From Achatina immaculata (Eukaryota; Mollusca; Gastropoda; Stylommatophora; Achatinidae): DNA of 64,000 bases. The translations under genes were made by a program, and so were the position numbers. Location: assembly GCA_009760885.1 (NCBI GenBank), contig CM019697.1, forward strand, positions 30,558,710-30,622,709. Reading direction: 5' to 3'. Below, one piece after another: positions 1 through 10,300 of the stretch; the first letter of the stretch is position 1, and the number at the start of each line of letters is the position of its first letter. A model generated the notes under the pieces. That model saw nothing but the letters and a program-made list of their open reading frames with translations. It was not told the DNA's origin and did no database searches.

Positions 1-86
1 ACCTGGGCAAGAGCAGAAAAAAAGGCAAAGGACAGGCATTTGTGGAAAACCCTTGCGGAAGCCCCATGTGCCCTGGGCACTTAAGG

Positions 87-90
<4 letters not shown>
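1..90 (+). mobile_element. LINE family F, 3-prime end at the window edge
   Basis: GACAGGCATTTGTGGAAAAC then CCCCATGTGCCCTGGGCACT, followed by (GA)n. The same block occurs at 22160-22255. Cut by the window start. Confidence 0.7.

Positions 91-136
<46 letters not shown>
90..136. repeat. (GA)n microsatellite
   Basis: Uninterrupted GA run after a LINE F end. Confidence 0.95.
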
Positions 137-140
<4 letters not shown>

Positions 141-534
141 ATTCAGTGAGGAAAAACGGATTTTTCAAAATTTCCCTTTGAAGATATCCACCACCGCACA
201 GTCTGGCCATTTGATGGGGTCATGAATGCACAATACTTTACGACTGTAGTTAACTCAGAACCATTCTAATAAAGAAGACAAGTGTCCGTCTGTCTGTGTG
301 TTTGTTTGTTTGTTTGATGAATGCACAGTAATTTACGACTGTAGTTATCTCAAACCTGTTCTAAATAATAATAATAATAATAAAGACAAGAGTTCAACAA
401 CTGTTCATGTGTGTGTGTGTGCACGCGTTTGATGAATGCAACGGTAGTTATCTCAAAACCATTTTAAATAAAGAAAAGTCTAAAATTAGAGAGCATGAGT
501 GTGTTTGCTCTCAAAAGTTGTATTATTATATATA

Positions 535-790
535 TATTATTATTATTACTATTATTATTATTATGTGCTGTGCCGACTGCACGCTTTTCCTTCTTGTGCG
601 GTCCTTGGTGTTTCCGATGAATTCAGATGCTTGTCTTTTTTCCATGCCACTTGCTCAGTCCGCCGGGATATTTTACCCTTGGCCTTCCTCTTTTCCTTTT
701 CCCTTGAATTTTCTAGCCATTACTGGGTTCTCCAGCTTCTGTCTTTTCATGATATGTCCAAGAAATTTTGATTCGGGATATTCTTTGTCT
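535..790 (-). mobile_element. LINE family G, 3-prime fragment
   Basis: Minus strand encodes ESKFLGHIMKRQKLENPVMA and then a frameshifted KGRGK segment, with an (AAT)n-type tail (530-565). A usual RTE-like C-terminus. Confidence 0.65.
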
Positions 791-2520
791 TTGTCGTGGC
801 GTGACAGCTTGCGTACCCTGACCACCCCCAGAGCTATACTAGCGGGAGTTTTTCTCCTGGCAGGACCAACCAAGCTGGGAAGAACTGCGCGGGTAGGGAT
901 CAGACGAAACTTGCACCCTGGTCCTCCAGGGTGGGGGTTGGAGCATGGGGCCAAGGACCCCATCTCCGTCAAAAAGATGAGTGTTACGGAACAGATAGAG
1001 AAGCTCGAAATTGGACGGGTAAAAATAGATTACGAGATTTGGAACGTCAAAAATAGATTACGAGATTTGGAACGTCAAAATTAGATTACGAGATTTGGAA
1101 CGTCAAAAATAGATTACGACCTTGGAACGTCAAAAATAGATTACGACCTTGGAACGTCAAAAATAGATTACGACCTTGGAACGTCAAAAATAGATTACGA
1201 CCTTGGAACGTCAAAAATAGATTACGACCTTGGAACGTCAAAAATAGATTACGAGATTTGGAACGTCAAAAATATTACGAGATTTGGAACATGGAAGCTT
1301 ACACAGACAGCTTTAGAATTAGCAGATGAACTAAGTAGGTATGACATGGACGTTACAGCATTATAGGAAATCAGATGGCTTGGGTGAAGATGTAACAGTC
1401 ATATGAGAAATGGTACTAGTATATGAAGGCAGTACCAATGAAAGGCATGAACTTGGGACAGGTTTTGGTGTCAAGAGAAAAGTATGGGACTTAGTGTTGG
1501 ACTTTAGTGCCACCCTGAAAGATCAGCAGCCTCCGCATCAAGAGAACAAAGAGAAATATAACAATGATTAATGTGCATGCGGTATCAGAGACGAATTTTA
1601 CAACACGTTAGAGAGAGTAATAGAGAAGATCCAGAAACATGATACACTGATAATACTATGAGATTTCAATGCAAAGACAGGGAAGGACGAATCACACAGA
1701 CACATAACAGGAAAAGAAAGTCTGCATGAAACATTTAATGATAATGGATGGAGACTAATAAATAAGGCAGAAGCTTATCCAATGAGATACACGTTTTCAA
1801 AATAAGAACATCCATAAATAAACATAGAAATCCCCCGATAAACTAACGTGCTACCAGATAGACCACGTTTTAACTGATACCAAGCACACAACAAACATAC
1901 TTCAGATCAGAAGTTACAGAAGGGCTGAATGCAGCACAGACCACTATCGTGATGGATATAAACTAAATTTAGACTGAAGGCAAACTTTTATAGTAAATTA
2001 AATAAAAGCTCAGTAATAAATAGAGATGCTTTGAAAAGAGGATAAACTACAGAAAACTTCAGAAAAGAGCTAAACCATAAGATAAACACAAGAGGGAATG
2101 AAGAAAATAAAATCATTGATGATAGATGGGAAGATATAAAAATCATTATAAAGAACACAGCGGAAGAATGCCTGGGAGTCAAGACTAAATAAAAAAAAAG
2201 GAACTGGTCGATGAAGCATGCAGAGAGGTAGTCATAAAAAAAAAGAACAGCGAGACAGATATGCTTTAATGACATGGACAACAAAACAAATGAGAAGTAC
2301 CACACACAGTGTAAAGAAAGAAACAGTTTTTCGCCAACAAAAACGACAATATATGAAAGATATGGTAAGCAAGATGCAGACATGTCATCAAAATAAGAAA
2401 AGCAGGGAATTCTATAAGGAACTGGGGACAGTAAAGCAGTGGTATAAACAACCTCTGCAGACCTTGCAGGATAGTAATGGAAACATAATAAATAATGAAG
2501 AGAAAATATGCATAATGTGA
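790..2520 (+). mobile_element. LINE family H, 5-prime UTR and decayed endonuclease region
   Basis: It starts with a GC-rich leader (TGCACCCTGGTCCTCCAGGG). Frame-broken endonuclease words follow: ALELADELSRYDMDVTAL, then EIRW, DFNAKTGKD. The linker KKRQYMKDMVSKM and NKKSREFYKELGTVKQ is at 2330-2435. It stops before the palm. A minisatellite (1013-1290) has expanded within the GGAACGTC (WNVK) start of the endonuclease. Confidence 0.7.
1013..1290. repeat. Minisatellite, 30-32-bp unit, about 9 copies
   Basis: Units of GGAACGTCAAAAATAGATTA plus CGAGATTT or CGACCTT. It lies at the start of the LINE H endonuclease region. Confidence 0.9.
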
Positions 2521-2605
2521 AAAGAACAAACAAACAAAAACGCACACAAACACGCACACAAACAAACAAACAAACGAACAAACGAGGATGGATCCAAAAG
2601 TATCA

Positions 2606-3186
2606 TCATCAGGTGCCGTGCCGACTGGCATTGGCTATTATGCTTCTACAGAGTACACGATCCTTCATGCAGGCCATCAGCTCAGTTGGTGATCTCCTCT
2701 CACACCATCCCGTCAGATTGTCCAGTATCATTTCTCTTGCTCTTCCTCTTGATCTTCTTCTTTCTATTTTCCCTGTTTTTATAATATTTTCAATGCCCCC
2801 TCTTCTCATTGCATGTCCTATGAAAGTACATTGTCTCTCTCTCTCTCTTATTTTTTTTCAAGATTTTGTGTCTCTCCAGCTCTCCTCTTACATTCTTTAT
2901 TAGTTATTTTTGGTGTCCAGGGGATTCGCAACATTCTTCTAATAAACCACATTTCTGCTGCTTCCAATGATTTTTGTGCAGACCTGCCTATTGTCCATGA
3001 TTCACTTCCATATAACAAGATAGGTTCAATACAGTATTTTAGGACTCGTTTTCTAACATTCATTGATAAGAATATGTTGGATAATATGTTTCTCATTCTC
3101 TGAAATGCAGTCTTTGCTTGGCCTATTCTGTTCCTAATTTCTGTTCTGCACTTCCCATCTGAAGTTATTACTGCTCCAAGGTATTT
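2606..3186 (-). mobile_element. LINE family B, 3-prime part (interrupted copy)
   Basis: On the minus strand it reads from the reverse transcriptase C-terminus (LYGSESWTIGRSAQKSLEAA, MLRIPWT) to the terminal GCACGGCACCTGATGATGATA. It is cut at GCTCCAAGGTATTT, and the rest resumes at 4632. Confidence 0.85.
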
Positions 3187-4631
3187 CTTCTTCTTCTTCT
3201 TCTTCTTCTTCTTCTCTTCTTCTTCTTCATTATCATCATCTTATTCTTCTTCGTTCGCTTCTACCATCAAGACCGCCCTGTGATCCTGCCGAATTTACAC
3301 ATGTGGTCCTCGATAGGTCCCGTAGTCCCCAGTGTTGTCCCCAAAAGACCACACGAGATCCCCGAGAGGACCACAAAAGGTTCAGAGTATCGCACGGCTT
3401 GAGCCTGTATTTTTGGTGGGTCTCAAAGCGGGATTGCGTGACACCGTGGTTTTCGTTGCACCAGTTTAATCTAGAGTTGGACTTTCTCACCGGAAAACCT
3501 CGGCGTGTTTTGGATATTAGTATATCCCCGCTGAGTGAGAGGTGGTAGCCTATCAAGGCTAGAATTGGACTTCCTCACCGGAAAACCTCGATGTGGTTTG
3601 AGATACCTGCGTATCACCGCCGGGTGATAGGTGGTCGCCCATCCAGTCAGGTGTTGGACTTTCTCACCGGAAAATCTCAGCGTGATTAGGATACGCATAC
3701 ATCCCCGCCGGGTGAGAAGTGATTGCATATCTAGACTGCCCTGGTCCAGTGTCTCCAACTTCAGCATTTTGTGGTCGTGGCCACTACCCTTCCTAGTTGT
3801 GAGCAGGATGGAGCTTTTGTCCAGAGGGTGAATCCTCGCCACTAGTGATTTCCACCCCTGGGTTGAGCCGGTTTAGGCATATTATTCCAGTATGGGCGTG
3901 TTTAGGACGTGACCGACCTCTAGAGCAGAGGTACCGTGACATGCGTAGCCATCGAGTTTCACCCCTGGTGTAAGCCGGTTTAGGCATATTTCACCAGGAT
4001 GGGTTTATTTCGGACGTGACCGACCTCTAGAGCAGAGGTACTGTGACATGCGTAGCCCTCGCCGCTATACTACTGAACATATCGATTAAGCTTCACATTA
4101 TCCTTTCCATCACCTTTTCACATCGGCGCCAGACAGCAACCCTAAATGCTTTTCTGCGTTTTCTTCCTTGGCCGGGAGAAGCTTCACTCCATGCGCGGTA
4201 TCAGAAGAATCTCGCCAGCAGTGTCTTGCAGGCATTTCACCCGATATGAGTGCACTTAGGCCCACCCCCAGACTAGATGTGCCGAGATTTGACTACTGTT
4301 TACTTCGCTTATTCCTTTCTTTCACCTTTTCCACAGTGGTGCCGCACGGCAACCTCATTTACAGCTTTCTTCACTGCCCGGGAGGAGCCCCACTCCAGGC
4401 ACGGCAGCTGAAGAATCTCGCCAGCAGCAGTACATGACTCTCATCTACCCGAAGCGTCTGGTTTTCAGGCGCCAGATATTCGCCTTCTCACCTTCTCCTG
4501 TCAGTTTAAACAGTTCTGCCACGATAAGGCCAGGAACTTGACTTGACTATCAGAGGCTATTTGAGACGCACGCCATTGGAGTGGAGAGTGTATCCTCCAC
4601 CCCACCTCCGGCAATAACAGTCCTTAGAACC
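3187..4631 (-). mobile_element. Unclassified retroposon-like insertion with 14-bp target duplication
   Basis: It separates the two parts of a LINE B copy and is flanked by GCTCCAAGGTATTT at 3173-3186 and 4632-4645. On the minus strand it ends in a (GAA)n tail. It is GC-richer than its surroundings. It holds three units of about 100 bp built on TTGGACTTTCTCACCGGAAA (3477-3720), two units of about 100 bp sharing GACCGACCTCTAGAGCAGAG (3860-4060), and a pair sharing AGAATCTCGCCAGCAG (4205 and 4413). No coding domain was recognised. The tail and target repeat suggest copying by a LINE, perhaps C or D, which also end in GAA. Confidence 0.65.
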
Positions 4632-4832
4632 GCTCCAAGGTATTTGAATTTCTGCATCTGGTTTAGAATAGTTCCGTTTAATTTTATATTGCATATTGGT
4701 GCATTCTGTTTCTTAGATATAACCATAGTCTCTGTCTTTTTGATGTTCAAAGTAAGGCCTTTCTGTTCACTTTCTTTGGTGACTTTATCCAAGAGATTTT
4801 CCAGGTCTTGTTGATTTTCAGCTATCAGTAGT
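4632..4832 (-). mobile_element. LINE family B, upstream part of the interrupted copy
   Basis: Minus strand encodes LTLNIKKTETMVISKKQ and QKFKYLGAV, directly continuous with the segment at 2606-3186 once the intervening 1.45 kb is removed. It stops at about 4832, at the edge of the old mariner. Confidence 0.85.
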
Positions 4833-4839
4833 ACCCAAA

Positions 4840-5790
4840 AATAACCAAATTTAATTTGTTAAAAAAAGTATTAAAGATAACAAGTCCACTTTCTAGTCTC
4901 CCTCAACATGCTCTCCACCTGATCCAGCACACGCATCACTCCCTCAGCATGCTCTCCACCTGATCCAGCACACGCATCACTCCCTCAACATGCTCTTCAC
5001 CTGATTCAGCACACGCATCACTCCCTCAGCATGCTCTCCACCTGATTCAAGCACACGCATTGCTTCCACTGCCTGAAACATTTCTGGACCTCTTCAACAG
5101 GAATATAGTTTATGACCTCCAGCGACTTTTTCTTTCACTTCTACATCAACGAGTCGCTTCCTTTTCATGTGATTCTTCATCCGTGGGAATGAACAAAGAA
5201 GTTACATGGAGCAAGATATAAACGAAGAACCAAGCACCATGTTGTTTTTAGTCAACAAATGATGGATAAACAAGGCCGTGTGGGCGGGAGCGTTATCGTG
5301 GTGCTGTAAGCAGTCTCAGCTTATCCACAAATTCGGCCGTTTTCGTCGCACACTTTCACGTAGTTGTTTCAAAACCTTGACATAATAAAAATGGTTTGCT
5401 GTCTGTCACGTGGAACAAAATTATTCTGCACAATCCAGTTCATATATTTTTTTAATGCATCGAACTTGACGTGCCTTCTTGGGTCTTGGTGATTTTGAAT
5501 GTTTCCACTGCCTGTTTTGTTCATATAAGCAGCACGAAGTCTCATCACCTATCACTGTCTTACTGAAGCATATCGATGGTTTCAGCTGCAGTTTTGTTCA
5601 AAAGAAAACAAAACTTCATACACACTCTCTGTACTTTGTTATCAGTCATCACAAAAATCGTAGAGGCACACAAAAAGCTGCGAAACAAACGAACTACTCT
5701 GCACAGAATTACGCCACTGGGCAAACTGAAACTGTGTTCTAAAGACACCTGGCGGCTTTATATACAAGCATTTTGTGCCATTCTTTATTA
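4840..5790 (-). mobile_element. Old mariner-type element, heavily decayed
   Basis: The minus strand keeps the N-terminal block (KFCFLLNKTAAETIDMLQ), then WKHSKSPRPKKARQV and HHDNAPAHTA. The last is the second catalytic Asp block of a mariner transposase. Many stops and frameshifts. The end carries a 41-bp tandem repeat (4898-5060). No clear inverted repeats were seen. A different mariner group from the copy at 50.3 kb. Confidence 0.8.
4898..5060. repeat. Tandem repeat, 41-bp unit, 4 copies
   Basis: Units built on CATGCTCTCCACCTGATCCA and GCACACGCATCACTCCCTCA, in the end of the old mariner. Confidence 0.9.
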
Positions 5791-6329
5791 CTAGAGGGAG
5801 ACCTTAGGAGCTGTTTATTATTTTTCATATTTTTAATCTGTTGTGTTGTTTTTGTATGTGATCCTTGAAAAAGGCTTTTGCTGAAATATTGCATTGCTGT
5901 ATGTTCTTCATTTGTATGTGCTCATCTTGCTTTCTGCCATTCTTGTTTCTTCCAAATGTCCTCACTCTCTCCCTCTTTTTGTAAAACTAAACCATAAACC
6001 TCCATCTACTTTCATTACTAGACCAGTTTTACTGCAGCCATTATTTCTCTTATCTCTCACAAAAAATGGAAGCGTTCATGCCAACACTATAAATCAGTCC
6101 AGTTTTATGTAAGAACCAAGGCTGAAATGAAAGTAGTCCCACCACTTACCTAAACATTGTGGCAAAGCAATATATTGTTTGGAATTGTGGTGAAACATAT
6201 GTATGAACACTGTCATCTGTGATACTCTGGCTGACAATTTTTAACAGTATTCCACTCACACACACAACTTCAAAAATAAAAAAAATATAAGAATCCATTG
6301 GCCTTGTGTGATATAAGATACTGGACACA
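5791..6329. other. No gene seen
   Basis: AT-rich sequence between the old mariner and the 3-prime end of the mesothelin-like gene. The short open frames here have no family resemblance. Confidence 0.5.
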
Positions 6330-7325
6330 CTGTCTTCATTTAGCAACCTTTATTAAGAGTCATTCAACATGAAATCAAATCAAATAAATCAGTGAAAAAC
6401 AAATGAAGTGAAATATCATTTACACATATAATACATTCAGCAACATCATAGAAAAAAAAACAATCATAGTTTAAAAAAACGGGAATTATTTCACCAAATA
6501 AACAAAAAGGTCAAATAAATGGACAAATCTGCAACCTGTGGTAGCTCAGAGTCACTTCAAAGTAAGCTGAATCTTCAAATATTAGCTACCTGACAGTGAG
6601 GTATCACATTCTTATTTCACTTGCTCATAAACTCCAAATCTCCACTGATGATACAATATGAAAATGAAGTCTGAAAATGTTTTCAAGTCCTTCACAAGTC
6701 TGAAGTCACTACACTCAAATCGAGTCAGAGTTGCTACTCTTCATTTCTCGAATCAAGTCCAACAAAGTCTTTAAAGTGACTTGTCAACTCCAGTGTTTTA
6801 ATAAAGTGTTTCACAGCAAGTCTCAAGTTATCTTCAAGTCATGATTCAAGTTATTAATCTTTGAGTTCAGCCTTCAAAGTGACACAAGTTAAACTTGAAT
6901 CTGACTCATATCAGATTCATATCCAAGTCTGTAAATCTGCACTCAACAGTTTTTCATAAAGAAGTAGTACATATATCACAATTTTCATACTACATCTTAT
7001 CTACAAATGACTGTAATTACCAAAAAGACATTCTGTAACAAACACAATACTCTGAACTTAGGATTGTAATTTATTGTATTTCAGCTGCAGTAAACCCTGG
7101 CTGGTCAAGACCTTGTCATACAGTATGATGTTCCAGGAACAGGAAAGTCTTCTTCTCTATATCTGAGATTATAAAACCTGGTCAGTAAGGCAGCAAAGAG
7201 TGAGGGTTGCTAAGAAGCCTGCCTTTCAAACCAGTTCTGGAAAATATTGAAACCTGCTTTAGCATACTCCCCATCTCATTTGATTTTATCCCAAGATCTT
7301 CACAACAGTATCATTCACAAAGATC
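6330..7325 (-). other. Probable 3-prime UTR of the mesothelin-like gene
   Basis: About 1 kb of non-coding, AT-rich sequence. No LINE or SINE match was noticed in it. It carries many AAGTC/GACTT words around 6660-6930. It ends near an AATAAA on the minus strand. It depends on the exon 25 call. Confidence 0.4.
6349..6354 (-). terminator. Candidate polyadenylation signal AATAAA
   Basis: TTTATT on the plus strand, AATAAA on the minus strand, about 970 bp after the candidate stop codon. Other AATAAA words occur in this AT-rich DNA, so position is the main support. Confidence 0.35.
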
Positions 7326-7372
7326 TTAACAGTCATAGAGAGACACAACAACAAAACTTATAAATAACAGTA
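7326..7372 (-). CDS. Candidate last exon 25 with hydrophobic C-terminus
   Basis: After acceptor TATTGTCAG the phase set by exon 24 reads V-LLFISFVVVSLYDC and then TAA (7326-7328). A short hydrophobic tail after a small-residue stalk (GNN) is what a GPI-anchor signal looks like, and related proteins are GPI-anchored. The acceptor is moderate and the exon short, so this is a candidate. Non-repetitive AT-rich sequence with an AATAAA follows, consistent with a 3-prime UTR. Confidence 0.45.
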
Positions 7373-10300
7373 CTGACAATACTACACATGTCAAAGTCTG
7401 AACTACTTTGTTAGTGAAGTCAATCTCTCATCTTTCACATCTTCTTACATATTACTTCCTTCCCATGCTGTTAAACATCACATAGGGATTGCATGGTAAT
7501 TTGCCAAGTTGTTCTGTTTTTGGTGAGCTTTCAACCTCATCCAGGGATTTTATGCCTACTAATTTGGCCTCTCTTAACAATGTTCTCTTTAGAGTTTCAC
7601 CTGCTCGACCTTTTTTCTTTGGTCTGTTTTTTTTTTTTTTGCTTTTCCTTCACAACATCACTCATGAAAAAAATATATGTACAAAGAAACACAATCAGTT
7701 GCCAAATGCTGACTAAAGAGATAATTAAACCAACTATTTAACATGCACCCCATGATAATTTAGAGAAGGGTACATAATGGGAAAAAGAAAGAGAGTAAGA
7801 CCAAGGCGAAGATGGCTGCAAGACATCATTAATGATCTGCATATGGATGCATCAGCAGCAGGTCATCGTGCTCACAACCGAGAGGCCTATAGGAGAGCTG
7901 TTAGAGAGGCAAAGTTCCGCAAGGGACATGCAAATGAATGAATGATTTAAAATGCAGGTTTTCACTTTCAGACTTCCAGTTTCAGTTACTTGCTTGCACG
8001 AACACACATGCAATAATGGCCGTGACTAGAGTCAAAAATCCGAAGTGGGCAATTTCACTGGCACCTGGTGATGAGATAGATAGATGTTGGGGAATGCAAA
8101 AGCCAATACAAATGGAATAATAACATTATCAATACCAAAAGAAACATATTTTTGTTTTCTATAATAAATTAATGAATCATTTCAACAAAAATATACATAA
8201 TTGTTCTATAAAGGGAAAGATATGAAAATAAATGTCCTGGGATTGAAATATAAAACTGGGAATAAAATCTATCTTTTCATTATACTATTTGTATTTACAC
8301 TACATTAATGGTAAAAACTGTTCAGATTAACCCCAAAAAGCCATAGTCACATTTATTCTATACAGATTATAGAAACTGAGTCTTATATTAAAGATATAAT
8401 ACATTTTTAATAATGAACACTGTTATAATCATAAAGAATATCATTATATTCTCTCAGTATATTGATAATGACACTCAACATATTTTTTTTTGTGCATCTT
8501 ATTTCTTGACATATTTTCTTTTCCTTATCTATCACCTTTCCCACATAGTTACCCTTTTTTTAAACTGTAAAAGCTGAAAAAAAATTACTCTGTGGATCAC
8601 AAGTTTCATATACTTTTTTCTACCTGTGCTGTTTGCATCTCAGCCTGACAATCTTACTATTGCTCTGTTAAAACTTCTATTAACAGAACTGCTCTTTGGG
8701 TTAATTAGAATTGCTGTCTTTAGCTGGACATCAAACATCTTTCATAACAAAAATTTTAGCTTGATACTGGAATATAACATCATCATCATTTGGCTTTCAC
8801 CATGGATAAAGGCTCTCCAGTCATCCCTCTTCTTGAAATTATTCTCTGCTTCCTTCCATGTGCATCCCTAGTCTCTGAGCACTGTTATAGTTTCTCTTCT
8901 CCAAGTAAGTCTAGGTCTTTCTTGTTTTCCTTGAGGTCTTCCTTGAGGATTCCATGTCAGTGCCTGTCTTGCTATGCTGGTGTCAGGTTTCCTCAGAGTG
9001 TGGCCAACCCACCTCCACTTCTTAGACATGATTAGTAGGTTCATAGATTCTTGTCCTGCCCTTTCTCACAATGAGGAAAAAAACATGATTTAGGTGAAGA
9101 AATGAACAAGAACAATAACTCTAACCATTATTTCCCTTGTCTTTGACATCGGGAGCAGGTTTGCTTTCTTGTGTGGTGAAACTAATAGAAGCTTTGGAAG
9201 CTATAATCCTCTGTTGCTCTGCTGTCAGTGCATCATACTGTGCCCTTGATACAGAATTAGCTTGATTTGTGCTTAGAACCATCAGCTGTTCTTTTGTCAA
9301 AGCCTGACATGAGAGAATACAATTAGATAAATCACTTTAAGACAAAGACTCTGGGATAAGGTTGGGTTTTATTGAGAAATATTTAAGAAAGATTATATAT
9401 AGATATACAGATATCGACACCAGTATCTCACAAATGTGGCAGTTCATCTCAGGTCTTCAGCATCAGACTTTCTCTTGTAGGGGACTAGGGTCTGGCCTGG
9501 TCCTTTGCCTGAGTGAGCTGTGCAGTGTCAACTCTGAAGAATGCGATGTGGTGTCTGCTGTACATTGTCACAGGCACATAGGTTTGTTGTGCCACTGTTT
9601 TTAGTGTTATTTATACACAAAGAACAGAAAGAGTGGTAGCCATTACTAAAAGAACCAGAAGTTTTCTTTCAATGTAATTCTTAGAATCCTTCTTACATCT
9701 TACATCCTTCCTGTGCTGCTAAACATCACATAGGGCTCACTTAGTAGTTTGCCAAGTTTTCCTGTTTTTGGTGAGCTTTTCAAGGGATTTTATGCCTACA
9801 GATTTGGCCTCTCTTAACAATGTCCTTTTTAGAGTTTTACGAGTACTTGGTAGACCTCTTTTTTTAGAATCCTTACTGGTGGATAACTGGTAAATTTTAA
9901 TATATTTGCTATGCCATATTATGTCATGTATAATGTAAGTTTATTCTTCTACTGATGCAGTGATGCATATTATTACTATTCTTAGTTCTCATTTGTGAGT
10001 CATTTTTGTTTTTGTCTGATATTACTACATTTGTTTCGGCATTAAAATAACAGTGAGATTTTCTTATTTCAAGAAAATAGTTACTATATTTCTTATACTA
10101 TCTTCTTCTTCTACCTCCATGAAACTGTAAGCTGGTGTTCTTTGCAGCTGATAAAGTGAAGATAATGTTGGATTGGGAGTGGATTATGTCAGCTATTTTT
10201 TAAGTCCCTACGTGAAGCTAAAAAAGCAGGGGTATGCAACACTTCTTTAGAAAACTCCACTGTCATGGAAACTATGGTGATCCCCGGCCCATAAGTCAGA

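Noticed and set aside
407..1084. 225-codon plus-strand ORF
   Set aside because: It crosses an antisense LINE end, a LINE leader and a minisatellite; no coherent protein.
8560..8573. Last exon giving a four-residue tail and TAA
   Set aside because: Phase fits and the acceptor is strong, but the tail is too short to judge; the hydrophobic exon at 7326-7372 is preferred.
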